This document shows, piece by piece, positions 10,008 through 18,288 of a stretch of DNA of 64,000 nucleotides. This DNA is from Sphingosinithalassobacter sp. CS137 (lineage in GTDB: Bacteria > Pseudomonadota > Alphaproteobacteria > Sphingomonadales > Sphingomonadaceae): positions 1,240,001-1,304,000 of the forward strand of contig NZ_CP060494.1 in the NCBI RefSeq assembly GCF_014334115.1, given 5' to 3'. Under the pieces are notes generated by a model. It saw nothing but the letters and a program-made list of their open reading frames with translations. It was not told where the DNA came from and did no database searches. Positions within the stretch are counted from its first letter, which is position 1; every line of letters begins with the position of its first letter. The position numbers were made by a program, and so were the translations under genes.

Positions 10008-10763
10008 ATGTTCCGGAGCTTCTATCTTTCGCTGCGCCAGCTCGACGACGGCCCGGTGGTGCGTGTGTTCCTGAAATCGCTGGCGGTGACGGTGATCGTG
10101 CTGATCGCCGCGGGCACCGGGCTCTATTTCGGCATGCACGAAGGGCTGCCCGCATTCGGCCGCTGGCTGCGCGGGCTGGGCGGCGAGGCGGCGGACGCAG
10201 GCGCACTCGAAGCCGCGCTCGCCTGGATCGGCCGGCTGCTCCAGGCGACCGGCGAGGACAGCGCGGTCGCCAATGCGCTCACGCTGATCCTGTTCCTGCT
10301 CGCTTTCTGGCTGTTGTGGCGCGCGATCGCGATCGCCGTGGTCGGCATCTTCGCCGACGAAGTGGTCCAGGCGGTCGAGGCACGCCACTATCCCGACCAG
10401 CTGCGCACCGCCCGCGACATGGGGCTGTGGCGCTCGATCGCGATGGGGCTCGGATCGGCGGGCCGGGCGATCCTGGTGAACATCCTGTTCTCGCCGGTCT
10501 ATGTGCTGTTCAGCCCCGGCGCGCCGTTCGTCTTCTTCGGGATCAATGCCTGGCTGCTCGGCCGCGATCTGGGCGACATGGTCGCGGCGCGCCATGTGCC
10601 GCGCAAGGGCCTGCCGGACTGGCGGGCGCGCACGCGCGTCACCCGGTTCGTACTGGGCGGCCTCGGCACCGGACTGCTGCTGGTGCCGATCCTCAATCTC
10701 GCGGCGCCCATCCTCGGCGCCGCCATGGCCACCCATTTGTTTCATCGAGGGAGACGCGCGTGA
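10008..10763 (+). CDS. EI24/CysZ-like integral membrane protein
   Basis: An inner-membrane protein of about 251 residues with an EI24-type domain (RSFYLSLRQLDDGPVVRVFLKS at the N-terminus) and about four hydrophobic regions. CysZ members import sulfate, but most alphaproteobacterial homologues have no assigned function. An in-frame TTG at 9987 is an alternative start; neither has a strong ribosome binding site. The stop overlaps the GTG start of the next gene (GTGA at 10760-10763), indicating co-translation with the small lipoprotein. Confidence 0.8.
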   Translation: MFRSFYLSLRQLDDGPVVRVFLKSLAVTVIVLIAAGTGLYFGMHEGLPAFGRWLRGLGGEAADAGALEAALAWIGRLLQATGEDSAVANALTLILFLLAFWLLWRAIAIAVVGIFADEVVQAVEARHYPDQLRTARDMGLWRSIAMGLGSAGRAILVNILFSPVYVLFSPGAPFVFFGINAWLLGRDLGDMVAARHVPRKGLPDWRARTRVTRFVLGGLGTGLLLVPILNLAAPILGAAMATHLFHRGRRA

Positions 10764-11113
10764 ACAAGGCAATCGCAGCGGCGGCACTGGGGCTCGCACT
10801 CACCGGCTGCGCCGCATCCGGCGGCGGCAGCGGCCCGGCGCCGCGCGTGCCGCTGCCTGCACCGGGCACTACGGGCGGAGCCGCCGCGCCGATGATGGGC
10901 GCCGACGCCGCGACGCTGCTGCGCCGCTTCGGCGAGCCGCTGATGGACGTTCAGGAAGGAACCGCGCGCAAGCTCCAGTTCGGCAATGCCTCGTGCGTGC
11001 TCGACGCCTATCTCTATCAGCGCGGCGGATCGCAGCTGGTGACTCACGTCGAGGCGCGCGATCGCGCCGGGGCGCCGGTCAACGCCGCAAGCTGCGCGGC
11101 GACGCTGCGCTAG
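10760..11113 (+). CDS. Small predicted lipoprotein
   Basis: A 117-residue protein with a lipoprotein signal peptide ending at the lipobox LTGC (cysteine near residue 17). A Gly/Pro/Ala-rich linker follows, then a compact domain with two cysteines ([14 protein letters not shown]) that resembles the small outer-membrane-assembly-like folds in which FGEP and LQF motifs recur. The function is not known. A GTG start overlaps the EI24 gene stop, with AGGGAGA upstream. It ends in a CTAG tetranucleotide shared with the convergent queG, each strand using it for a TAG stop. Confidence 0.8.
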   Translation: MNKAIAAAALGLALTGCAASGGGSGPAPRVPLPAPGTTGGAAAPMMGADAATLLRRFGEPLMDVQEGTARKLQFGNASCVLDAYLYQRGGSQLVTHVEARDRAGAPVNAASCAATLR

Positions 11114-12237
11114 CGAGCCGCAAGCCACTCGGCGCGCACCGCCGGGTCGTCCTCACCCGCGAGCCGCGCCGCCCGCTCCGCCTGCCAGCGCTGCGGATCG
11201 AGCTGGCCCAACGCCCAGACCGCCGTTCCGCGCACCTGCGGCGCCGGATCGTCGAGCAGGTCCATCACCGGCGGCACCAGCGCCGGCGAATCGCTGTTGC
11301 CCGCCGCGATCAGGCAGTTGCGCACCATTCGGTCGCGCCCGATCCGCTTGATCGGCGAACCGGAGAAAACCTGGCGGAACTCGGCATCGTCGAGTGCCAG
11401 CAGATCGGCGAGCGGCGGCGCCGCCAGCTCCGCGCGCGGCGCGAAGGCGCGATTCGCGGCAGCGGCTTGCGCGAACTTGTTCCACGGGCAGACCGCGAGA
11501 CAATCGTCGCATCCGTAGATGCGATTGCCGATCGCCTGCCGGAATTCGCCGGGGATCGGCCCGTCATGCTCGATCGTCAGATAGGAGATGCAGCGCCGGG
11601 CATCGAGCCGATAGGGCGCGGGAAAGGCATCGGTGGGACACGCCCGCTGGCAGGCGTCGCAGCTGCCGCAGCGGTCGCGGCCGCCCGTATCCGGCACCAG
11701 ATCGAGCGTCGTGTAGATCGCGCCGAGGAACAGCCAGTTGCCGTGCGACCGGCTGACGAGATTCGTGTGCTTGCCCTGCCAGCCGAGCCCGGCCGCTTCG
11801 GCGAGCGGCTTTTCCATCACCGGCGCGGTATCGACGAACACCTTGACGTCGGCATCGGGCGCCTCCGCCACGATCCAGCGTGCAAGATGCTTCAGCGCCT
11901 TCTTCACCGTGTCGTGATAGTCGCCACCCTGGGCATAGACCGAGATGCGCCCGGTCTCCCCCGCCTCCGCCAGCGCCAGCGGATCGGCGGCGGGCGCATA
12001 GCTCATGCCGAGCGCGATCACCGAGCGCACCTCGGGCCACAGCCCGGCCGGGCTCTCGCGATGGTGCGCGCGGCTTTCCATCCAGAGCATCGTGCCGTGC
12101 ATGCCTTCGCTCAGCCACTGGCGCAGCCGCACGCCCGCGGCCGGCGCCGCGTCGGCGCGCGCGATCCCGGCGGCGGCAAACCCCAGCTCGGCCGCTTTCT
12201 CCCGGATCGCCGATTCGAATGGCTTGTCTTGTCGCAC
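11110..12237 (-). CDS. queG: Epoxyqueuosine reductase QueG
   Basis: Last step of queuosine formation in tRNA: reduces epoxyqueuosine to queuosine using cobalamin and two 4Fe-4S clusters. The 375-residue product has both ferredoxin-like cysteine sets, [16 protein letters not shown] and [14 protein letters not shown], and the conserved [14 protein letters not shown] stretch. The C-terminus carries HEAT-like repeats ([20 protein letters not shown]), as in full-length QueG. It converges on the lipoprotein gene with a 4-base overlap and is divergent from the ABC transporter operon. Confidence 0.95.
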   Translation of the reverse strand: MRQDKPFESAIREKAAELGFAAAGIARADAAPAAGVRLRQWLSEGMHGTMLWMESRAHHRESPAGLWPEVRSVIALGMSYAPAADPLALAEAGETGRISVYAQGGDYHDTVKKALKHLARWIVAEAPDADVKVFVDTAPVMEKPLAEAAGLGWQGKHTNLVSRSHGNWLFLGAIYTTLDLVPDTGGRDRCGSCDACQRACPTDAFPAPYRLDARRCISYLTIEHDGPIPGEFRQAIGNRIYGCDDCLAVCPWNKFAQAAAANRAFAPRAELAAPPLADLLALDDAEFRQVFSGSPIKRIGRDRMVRNCLIAAGNSDSPALVPPVMDLLDDPAPQVRGTAVWALGQLDPQRWQAERAARLAGEDDPAVRAEWLAAR

Positions 12238-12279
12238 GCGCCCCCGCTACCACGGATGGAGGCAAGGGAGGATGGGTTC

Positions 12280-13197
12280 TTGAGTACCGAACCGGCCGTG
12301 AGCGCCACTGGCCTCGTCAAGCGCTTCGGCGGCCGCACGGTGGTCGACGGAATCGACGTCTTCGTTCCCAAGGGACTGATCTACGGCTTTCTCGGCCCGA
12401 ACGGGGCGGGCAAGACGACGACGCTGCGCATGCTGCTCGGCATCATCGAGCCCGACGAGGGCGAGCGCATGTTGCTCGGACGCGATCGGCCGCGCGAGGC
12501 GAGCGACGAGGTCGGCTATCTGCCCGAGGAACGCGGGCTCTATCCCAGCATGCGCGCCAAGGATGCGATCGCGTTCATGGGCGCGCTGCGCGGGCTGAAA
12601 TGGTCGACCGGGCGGCGGCGCGCCGAGGAGCTGATGGAACAGGCCGGGCTGGGCCACGCCGCGGACGAGAAGATCCGCAAGCTCTCCAAGGGCATGGCGC
12701 AGCTCGTTCAGCTGCTCGGATCGGTGGTGCATCACCCGCCGCTGCTCGTGCTCGACGAGCCGTTTTCGGGGCTCGACCCGGTCAATCAGGAGCGGCTCGA
12801 GAAGCTGATCCTCGCCGAGCGCGACCGCGGGGCGACGATCCTGTTCTCGACGCACGTCATGGCGCATGCCGAGCGATTGTGCGACCGGCTGGCGATCATC
12901 GCGGGCGGCAAGGTCCGCTTCGAAGGCACGGTGGACGACGCGCGCGCCCAACTGCCGATGCGGGCGCATTATACGCCGCACCGCGAGGACACCGAGATTC
13001 GCGCGCTGCTGCCGGCCGATGCCGAGCACAGCGCGGGAAGCTGGCACTTCACCCTGCCCGCGGAAGGCATCGAGCCGCTGCTCGTGAAGCTGATCGATCG
13101 CGGCTACGGCATTTCCGGCCTGTCGATCGAACGCCCCGGGCTGCACGACGCCTTCGTCCGCATCGTCGGCGAAAAGGCGCTGGAGGACATGGCATGA
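12280..13197 (+). CDS. ABC-2 type exporter, ATP-binding subunit (NatA-like)
   Basis: Cytoplasmic ATPase of a two-gene export system. Walker A is GPNGAGKTTTLRMLLG, the signature region is LSKGMAQLVQLLGSVVHHP, Walker B is LLVLDEPFSGLDP and the H-loop follows in STHVMAHAERL. A C-terminal DUF4162-like extension is present, as in NatA/YhaQ. TTG at 12280 was chosen because AGGGAGG lies 8 bases upstream; ATG at 12256 is an in-frame alternative adding eight residues. The stop overlaps the ATG of the permease gene (ATGA), so the subunits are translationally coupled. Confidence 0.9.
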   Translation: MSTEPAVSATGLVKRFGGRTVVDGIDVFVPKGLIYGFLGPNGAGKTTTLRMLLGIIEPDEGERMLLGRDRPREASDEVGYLPEERGLYPSMRAKDAIAFMGALRGLKWSTGRRRAEELMEQAGLGHAADEKIRKLSKGMAQLVQLLGSVVHHPPLLVLDEPFSGLDPVNQERLEKLILAERDRGATILFSTHVMAHAERLCDRLAIIAGGKVRFEGTVDDARAQLPMRAHYTPHREDTEIRALLPADAEHSAGSWHFTLPAEGIEPLLVKLIDRGYGISGLSIERPGLHDAFVRIVGEKALEDMA

Positions 13198-14447
13198 ACC
13201 TCACCCGCCACCTGCGCCAGACGCTGACGGTCGCGCGCCGCGACTTCGTGGCGACGGTGTTCACGCCCACCTTCCTCATCTTCCTGTTCGCGCCGCTCAT
13301 CATGGCGAGCTTCGGGGCGATCGGCGGCCTGGGCGCGGCGACCATGGCCGATCGCGGCGGCGACAGCGCACGCATCGTCATCATCGCCGATGCCGGCCAG
13401 GCACCGGCAATCGCGGCCGCCGACCGGCAGCTGCGCGCGCTCTTCTCGCCGACCGACGAGGACCGGCCGCCACGGCTGCGGATCGACTCGCCTGAGGCCG
13501 ATCCGGCGCGCCAAGCCCGGCAACTGTTCGAATCGAGCACCGTCGACATCGACGCGGTGCTCTATGGTTCGCTCGAGGCGCCCGAGATCCTCTACGGCCC
13601 GCGCGCGAAGCGCACCGCCGAATATCTCGAGCAGCTCGCCGAGCTGACGCTGCGGGCACAGCGAATCGGATCGGCCGACCCGCTGAGCGCCGCCACCAAG
13701 ACGCCGGTCGAACGCCAGCAAACCTCGATCGCCGGGCAGAGCCAGGTCGCGTTCCTGAGCGTGCTCGCGCTGTTCTTCGTCACGCTCATGCTCTCGGGCC
13801 AGGCGGTCGGCACGATGGCCGAGGAGCGATCGAACAAAGTGATCGAAGTGCTCGCCGCCGCGGTGCCGCTGGAAAGCGTGTTCCTCGGCAAGCTGATCGG
13901 GATGTTCGGCGTGGCGCTGCTGTTCCTCGCCTTCTGGGGAACGCTGCTGGCGAACCTCACCGCCTTCATCCCGCCCGATTTCGAGCGTGCGCTTTCCGAC
14001 GTGGGACCGGCGGTGGGCTTTCCGGCCTTTCCGTTGCTCTTCATGGTCTATTTCGCGCTCGCCTACATGCTGCTCGGCGCGGTGTTCCTCAGCATCGGCG
14101 CGCAGGCATCGACGCAGCGCGAGCTCCAGATGATGTCGCTGCCGATCACCATCGTTCAGATGGCGATGTTCGGCCTCGCCGCCGCGGGTGCCGCCGCGCC
14201 CGACAGCGTGGTCGCGACGATCGCCGAGGTGTTTCCATTCAGTTCGCCCTTCGCGATGATCGGGCGCGCAGCGAATTCACCCGAGCTCTGGCGGCACTGG
14301 CTGGCGATCGCCTGGCAGCTGCTGTGGGTGACGCTATGCGTCTCGATCGGCGCCCGCTGGTTCCGGCGCGGCGTGCTGAAATCGGGTCCGGGCAGGCGGC
14401 GCAAGCGGCGCAGACGCGAGAGCGCTGTTGACATTAGTGTTAGTTAG
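13194..14447 (+). CDS. ABC-2 type exporter, permease subunit (NatB/YhaP-like)
   Basis: A 417-residue membrane partner of the upstream ATPase. It begins with a membrane anchor (FTPTFLIFLFAPLIMASFGA), followed by a large extracytoplasmic domain (about 55-190), then five or six transmembrane helices. MAEERSNKVIEVLAAAVP is the conserved coupling helix of ABC-2 exporters of the NatB type. The substrate could be sodium, peptides or lipids and cannot be told. The last codons contain TTGACATTAGTGTTAGTTAG, which may also serve as promoter or operator for the P450 gene downstream. Confidence 0.9.
   Translation: MNLTRHLRQTLTVARRDFVATVFTPTFLIFLFAPLIMASFGAIGGLGAATMADRGGDSARIVIIADAGQAPAIAAADRQLRALFSPTDEDRPPRLRIDSPEADPARQARQLFESSTVDIDAVLYGSLEAPEILYGPRAKRTAEYLEQLAELTLRAQRIGSADPLSAATKTPVERQQTSIAGQSQVAFLSVLALFFVTLMLSGQAVGTMAEERSNKVIEVLAAAVPLESVFLGKLIGMFGVALLFLAFWGTLLANLTAFIPPDFERALSDVGPAVGFPAFPLLFMVYFALAYMLLGAVFLSIGAQASTQRELQMMSLPITIVQMAMFGLAAAGAAAPDSVVATIAEVFPFSSPFAMIGRAANSPELWRHWLAIAWQLLWVTLCVSIGARWFRRGVLKSGPGRRRKRRRRESAVDISVS
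14428..14447 (+). promoter_or_regulatory. Possible promoter/operator for the P450 gene within the permease 3' end
   Basis: A perfect -35-like TTGACA is followed by the repeated TTAGTGTTAGTTAG, unusually AT-rich for this genome and located in the last codons and stop of the permease gene. The repeated TTAG words could be an operator. No convincing -10 box is seen at the right spacing, so this is a weak call. Confidence 0.35.
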
Positions 14448-14476
14448 CGTTCTCCTGTCGAAAAGACAGGAGAGCG
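14448..14476 (+). promoter_or_regulatory. RNA hairpin sequestering the P450 ribosome binding site
   Basis: Directly after the permease stop, bases 14448-14459 pair with 14465-14476 through 12 base pairs (one G-T) around the loop GAAAA. The 5' arm contains TCTCCT, a perfect complement of the AGGAGA Shine-Dalgarno sequence (14468-14473) of the P450 gene. This structure would block initiation unless melted or translated through. It could instead act as an attenuator, but there is no T-run after it. Confidence 0.7.
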
Positions 14477-15715
14477 ATGATGGCCACGCTTGCGACCGAC
14501 ACCAATGCCACGCCCGGGACCGATCCGCTCGACGTCTCGCGCGGCGAACTCTACCGCGACGACACCTGGCACGAGCCGTTTCGCCGGCTGCGTGAAGAGG
14601 CGCCGGTCTATTACTGCAAGGACAGCCTGTTCGGCCCCTATTGGTCGGTGTCGACCTACAAGCCGCTGATGGAAGTCGAATCGCTGCCCGACGTCTATTC
14701 GTCCGAACGCGGCGGCATGACGATCGCCGACTGGCAGGAAGGCGATGTGCGGATGCCGATGTTCATCGCGATGGACCGGCCCAAGCACACCGCCCAGCGG
14801 CGGACGATCGCACCGGCCTTCACGCCGAGCGAGATGGTGCGGATGACCGAGAACATCCGGACGCGGACGAGCGAGATCCTCGATTCGCTCCCCACCGGCG
14901 AGACGTTCGACTGGGTCGATACCGTCTCGATCGAGCTGACGACGCAGATGCTGGCGATCCTGTTTGATTTTCCCTGGGAGGACCGGCGCAAGCTGACCTT
15001 CTGGTCCGACTGGGCGGGCGACATCGAGATCGCGACCAATCCCGAGAAGAAGCAGGAACGGCTGATGCACCTCTATGAGTGCGCCGCCTATTTCCGGAAC
15101 CTCTGGGATTCGAAGATCGACAAGGAGCCCACGCCCGACCTCATCTCGATGATGATCCACTCCGACGCGATGAAGGAGATGGACGACATGGAGTTCCTGG
15201 GAAACCTCATCCTGCTGATCGTCGGCGGCAACGACACGACCCGCAACTCGATGACCGCCTATGCCTATGGTCTCGATCAGTTCCCCGAGGAGCGGGCGAA
15301 GCTGGAGGCCGATCCCGGCCTGATCCAGAACGCGACGCAGGAACTGATCCGCTGGCAGACGCCGCTGTCGCACATGCGCCGCACGGCGACGCAGGACACC
15401 GAGCTGGCCGGCCAGCAGATCCGCGAGGGCGACAAGGTGGTGATGTGGTACGTCTCGGCGAACCGCGACGAGAGCGTCTTCCCCAACGCCGACCGGATCA
15501 TCGTCGATCGTGAGAATGCACGGCGGCACCTGGCGTTCGGCCACGGCATCCATCGCTGCGTCGGCGCGCGGCTGGCGGAGCTTCAGATCAGCGTGCTGCT
15601 CGAGGAAATGGCGAAGCGGCGGCTGCGAGTGAATGTGCAGGGCGAGCCGGTGCGTACGATGGGATGCTTCGTGCGCGGCTATCGCAAGCTTCCGGTCGAG
15701 CTCAGCCGCTACTGA
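14477..15715 (+). CDS. Cytochrome P450 (CYP153-like)
   Basis: A soluble heme monooxygenase of 412 residues. Visible motifs are the I-helix oxygen-binding GGNDTTRNSM, the K-helix ELIRWQTP, and the heme-cysteine loop HLAFGHGIHRCVGARLAE. The N-terminal half has MPMFIAMDRPKHTAQR. These features resemble CYP153 alkane/fatty-acid terminal hydroxylases, which need separate ferredoxin and reductase partners; none is adjacent. Two consecutive ATG codons (14477, 14480) are possible starts, and the second has better spacing from AGGAGA. The ribosome binding site is buried in a hairpin. Confidence 0.88.
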   Translation: MMATLATDTNATPGTDPLDVSRGELYRDDTWHEPFRRLREEAPVYYCKDSLFGPYWSVSTYKPLMEVESLPDVYSSERGGMTIADWQEGDVRMPMFIAMDRPKHTAQRRTIAPAFTPSEMVRMTENIRTRTSEILDSLPTGETFDWVDTVSIELTTQMLAILFDFPWEDRRKLTFWSDWAGDIEIATNPEKKQERLMHLYECAAYFRNLWDSKIDKEPTPDLISMMIHSDAMKEMDDMEFLGNLILLIVGGNDTTRNSMTAYAYGLDQFPEERAKLEADPGLIQNATQELIRWQTPLSHMRRTATQDTELAGQQIREGDKVVMWYVSANRDESVFPNADRIIVDRENARRHLAFGHGIHRCVGARLAELQISVLLEEMAKRRLRVNVQGEPVRTMGCFVRGYRKLPVELSRY

Positions 15716-15795
15716 GCCGGCGTGCTGCGGCGGGCGGATCGACCGCTCGCCGCCGTACGCTTCACATCGGCGGGGCGCGACCCCACATCGGCTAT

Positions 15796-16287
15796 ATGAC
15801 TGATACTCGAAGGACTTTTCTTGCCATGGCAGGTCTGGGCGGCGTCGCCGCCTGGCTCGGCTGGCCGCGCGACGACGCGCAGGCGCAGAGCCATCGTTTC
15901 GACGTGAACCTCAGCGAAGCCGAATGGCGCCGCCGGCTCACGCCGCAGGAATTCCGCATCCTGCGCCAGGGCGGCACCGAGCGCGCCTTCACCAGCCCGC
16001 TCAACAACGAGAAGCGCGCCGGCACCTTCCTGTGTGCGGGCTGCGACCTGCCGCTATTCTCCTCCCAGACCAAGTTCGAGAGCGGCACCGGATGGCCGAG
16101 CTTCTATCGGCCGCTCGACAATGCCGTCGTCACCGAGCGCGACCGCAGCCTTGGCATGGTGCGGACCGAAGTGCTGTGCCGCCGCTGCGGCGGACATCTG
16201 GGGCATGTGTTTGACGACGGACCGCCGCCGACCGGCAAGCGCTATTGCATGAACGGCGCGGCGCTCGACTTCCGCCCGCGCGGCTGA
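15796..16287 (+). CDS. msrB: Peptide-methionine (R)-S-oxide reductase MsrB, probably periplasmic
   Basis: Repairs oxidised methionine (R-sulfoxide) in proteins. The 163-residue product carries zinc-binding pairs C80/C83 (CAGC) and C128/C131 (CRRC), the FESGTGWPSF substrate pocket and the catalytic Cys151 in RYCMNGAAL. An N-terminal twin-arginine-like signal (DTRRTFLAMAGLGGVAAW) suggests Tat export, so this copy probably protects envelope proteins. It is transcribed in the same direction as the P450 with 80 bases between. Confidence 0.93.
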   Translation: MTDTRRTFLAMAGLGGVAAWLGWPRDDAQAQSHRFDVNLSEAEWRRRLTPQEFRILRQGGTERAFTSPLNNEKRAGTFLCAGCDLPLFSSQTKFESGTGWPSFYRPLDNAVVTERDRSLGMVRTEVLCRRCGGHLGHVFDDGPPPTGKRYCMNGAALDFRPRG

Positions 16288-16289
16288 GG

Positions 16290-16838
16290 TCAGTCCACCA
16301 GCGTGCGATCGACCAGCGGCGAGACGCTCGCCATGCGCCGCGAGAGATCGTCGTACCACGGCGCGGGCATCGCCGGCTCGGCCGCGCTTTCCGGATAGAT
16401 GAAGCCGTTGATCGGGTAGGACGATCCGCCGAGATCGCCGATCGGAGCATACCAGACCCGCACGCGGCTCCAGTCGCCGGCATCCGAGACGTCCACTGCG
16501 CGCACGTCGCGCTCGACGCCGCCGCGGCGCGACCAGTTGGCATGGGTCAGCAGCACTTCGCGATCGCTGACGACGGCCGAGACCATGGCGACATGGCCGA
16601 GCCGCATCCGCGACGTCGGCGCGAACGACATTACCGCGCCGACCGTGGGCTCGCTGCCGCGCTCGTACCGCCCGGCGGCCTGGTCCCACCAGGTGAGTGC
16701 ATTGCCATAGATCGCGACGCCGGAGATTTCGCGGGCGAAAGGCGCGCACTGCCAGAAGCGGGCATGGGCCGGCGCCACCGTCATCAGGCTGCATGCGGCC
16801 ACCAGCGCGAAACGCGCTGCGAATGCACGGATGTTCAT
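16290..16838 (-). CDS. CHAP-domain protein with signal peptide
   Basis: A 182-residue exported protein. The signal peptide ends after APAHA (about residue 26). The CHAP cysteine amidohydrolase fold has candidate Cys31 (FWQCAPFAREISG) and His82 (LGHVAMVS), followed by NWSRRGG, which may supply the third residue. CHAP enzymes cleave peptidoglycan amide bonds. Substrate and physiological role are unknown. The gene is convergent with msrB, two bases apart. Confidence 0.82.
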   Translation of the reverse strand: MNIRAFAARFALVAACSLMTVAPAHARFWQCAPFAREISGVAIYGNALTWWDQAAGRYERGSEPTVGAVMSFAPTSRMRLGHVAMVSAVVSDREVLLTHANWSRRGGVERDVRAVDVSDAGDWSRVRVWYAPIGDLGGSSYPINGFIYPESAAEPAMPAPWYDDLSRRMASVSPLVDRTLVD

Positions 16839-17005
16839 CGGATTTTCCCGCCCCTCGAACTTCGTTAAAGCTTGCTAAGCCCAGCATAGAAGCCCGGTAC
16901 AGAGGGCGGTCCCGGCTTTCCGACGAAGCGTTGCGACGAGGCGACGGGCGGCGGATCCGGCCCGGAATGGCTCGCCAAATCGAGCCGGAACGCTACAGTG
17001 CCGGC

Positions 17006-17467
17006 ATGCGACCCACAATTCCTGCACTCGCCCTGCCCCTGCTCCTCGTTCCCGCCGCCTGCGACATCGATCAGATCCAGCCCGGTGACGCCAATGCGAT
17101 CGTGGCCAACACGTCCGAGCCGCTGCGCCCGGGAACCCAGCCGGTGCGGATCGGCGAGAGCGGGCCGCAGTTTCAGGCATGCGCGACCCGCGGCACGGTG
17201 CTCGATCTTGGCGGGGAGACGACGCTGCCGGTGCGCGCCGCTCCGTTCAGCGAGGCCGAAGCAGTGGGCGAAGTCACGCCGGGCACGCAGCTCTTCGTCT
17301 GCACGCGTTCGATCGATCAGCGCTGGCTGGGCGTGGTGGTGCCGCCGCCGGGCGAGGACGCGATCGACTGCGGCGTCTCGGCGCCGGTCGAGCGGCCGCA
17401 GAGCTATGCGGGGCCCTGCCTTTCCGGCTGGGTGACCAACGGCTTCGTCCGCCTGCGCGCCGGCTGA
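17006..17467 (+). CDS. Exported SH3-like protein of unknown function
   Basis: A 153-residue protein with a hydrophobic N-terminus (MRPTIPALALPLLLVPAACD) that resembles a lipoprotein signal, though the -3 to -1 residues PAA are not a classical lipobox. The middle part (VLDLGGETTLPVRAAPFSEA to WLGVVV) has the spacing of a bacterial SH3 domain, and four cysteines suggest disulfides. There is no known enzyme motif. It is divergent from the CHAP gene with 167 bases between; no clear promoter was recognised there. Confidence 0.7.
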   Translation: MRPTIPALALPLLLVPAACDIDQIQPGDANAIVANTSEPLRPGTQPVRIGESGPQFQACATRGTVLDLGGETTLPVRAAPFSEAEAVGEVTPGTQLFVCTRSIDQRWLGVVVPPPGEDAIDCGVSAPVERPQSYAGPCLSGWVTNGFVRLRAG

Positions 17468-17664
17468 GGCGCGCATTCGGCCAGCCCGCAGCTTATCCAC
17501 GACTTTTTCCTTCTCCGGGACTCGGTTCGTCGCAGCATTGTTGCAATGCAGCACCCAATTTCGTTCTATACTGAATGGGGCACGACAGAGGATTAAGCGC
17601 TGCGTTAACCAAAACGGCGCATGATCCGACCGAAGGGGTGAGAGAGCGGGTGGAGTAGAAGACG

Positions 17665-18216
17665 ATGGGCGCGAGAATGAAACCGGCCGAAGGTGCGATG
17701 ACACTGGCCGAGATGAAGGAGTTTGCGGGTTTCAGTGCGGGGACGCAGCGCTATGTGCGGCGTTCGCTCGACATCGGCCTCGAGCGCGAGGACGCCATGG
17801 CGCGCTGGTCGCGCGATGTTGTGGAAGCCGCCAGCATCCGCGCACAGGCGCGCATCTACGAGCGGCTGCACGAAGTCCGTGCGCTCGTTCCAGACGACAG
17901 CGGGCTCGATCAGGTCGAGCCGTTCATGGCGCCGCTGGTGACGATTTCCGCATTCGATCTGGGCCAGGGACGGCTCACCAGCTTCTCGGCATATCGCTTC
18001 CTCTATGAGCGGCTGATCGGCGCGGAAGTGCGGCCGTGGCTGCCAGCGGCATTCTGTTCGGCGGCGGCGCTGCCGCATCTGCATCCCGAGCTGCGCCGCA
18101 AGCTGCTCCAGTCGATCAGCGAAGCCGCGGCGACTGCCGCCGGCTGGTCGAACCGGCAGCCGGCCTTCTATCCGCAGTGGGTGGAGAAGATCGAAGCGCG
18201 GGCGATGCCGAACTGA
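17665..18216 (+). CDS. Conserved hypothetical alpha-helical protein
   Basis: I do not recognise this 183-residue protein. It has no signal peptide or membrane segment and is predicted mostly helical, with an N-terminal part (MTLAEMKEFAGFSAGTQRYV) that could be an HTH-like or adaptor helix set. Starts at 17665, 17677 and 17698 are all in frame; 17665 has a GGAG upstream. The 197-base leader contains a hairpin GCATTG-TTG-CAATGC, one DnaA-box-like TTATCCACG and TTAACC words. Confidence 0.65.
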   Translation: MGARMKPAEGAMTLAEMKEFAGFSAGTQRYVRRSLDIGLEREDAMARWSRDVVEAASIRAQARIYERLHEVRALVPDDSGLDQVEPFMAPLVTISAFDLGQGRLTSFSAYRFLYERLIGAEVRPWLPAAFCSAAALPHLHPELRRKLLQSISEAAATAAGWSNRQPAFYPQWVEKIEARAMPN

Positions 18217-18225
18217 CCGGACCGG

Positions 18226-18255
18226 GGCCCGCCGCCAAGCAGCAAGGGGCGGGCC
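18226..18255. terminator. Possible bidirectional terminator hairpin
   Basis: An inverted repeat GGCCCGCC / GGCGGGCC with a 14-base loop, placed between the convergent hypothetical gene and the extensin-like gene. There is no T-run on either side, so it may only be a structured spacer. Confidence 0.35.
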
Positions 18256-18288
18256 TTGCTCTCCTCGCCGCGGTGCGCCGCGCACGCG

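Noticed and set aside
8189..10074. Several plus-strand frames with GPCLRRDDGTQS-type repeats in and after the 139-bp array
   Set aside because: These are translations of the repeat units and of the antisense of the adenosine kinase gene, a well-known source of spurious proteins in repeat-rich sphingomonad genomes.
10501..12279. Upstream open extension of the ABC ATPase frame back to 10501
   Set aside because: It runs through the EI24 gene, the lipoprotein and antisense queG. The AGGGAGG site and family length place the start near 12280.
17488..17500. Origin or DnaA cluster around TTATCCACG
   Set aside because: Only one box, no AT-rich unwinding element and no origin-linked genes (hemE, dnaA, parAB) nearby.
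17592..17612. Full CtrA site TTAA-N7-TTAAC
   Set aside because: The spacing is eight bases, not seven, so the two halves do not match the consensus.
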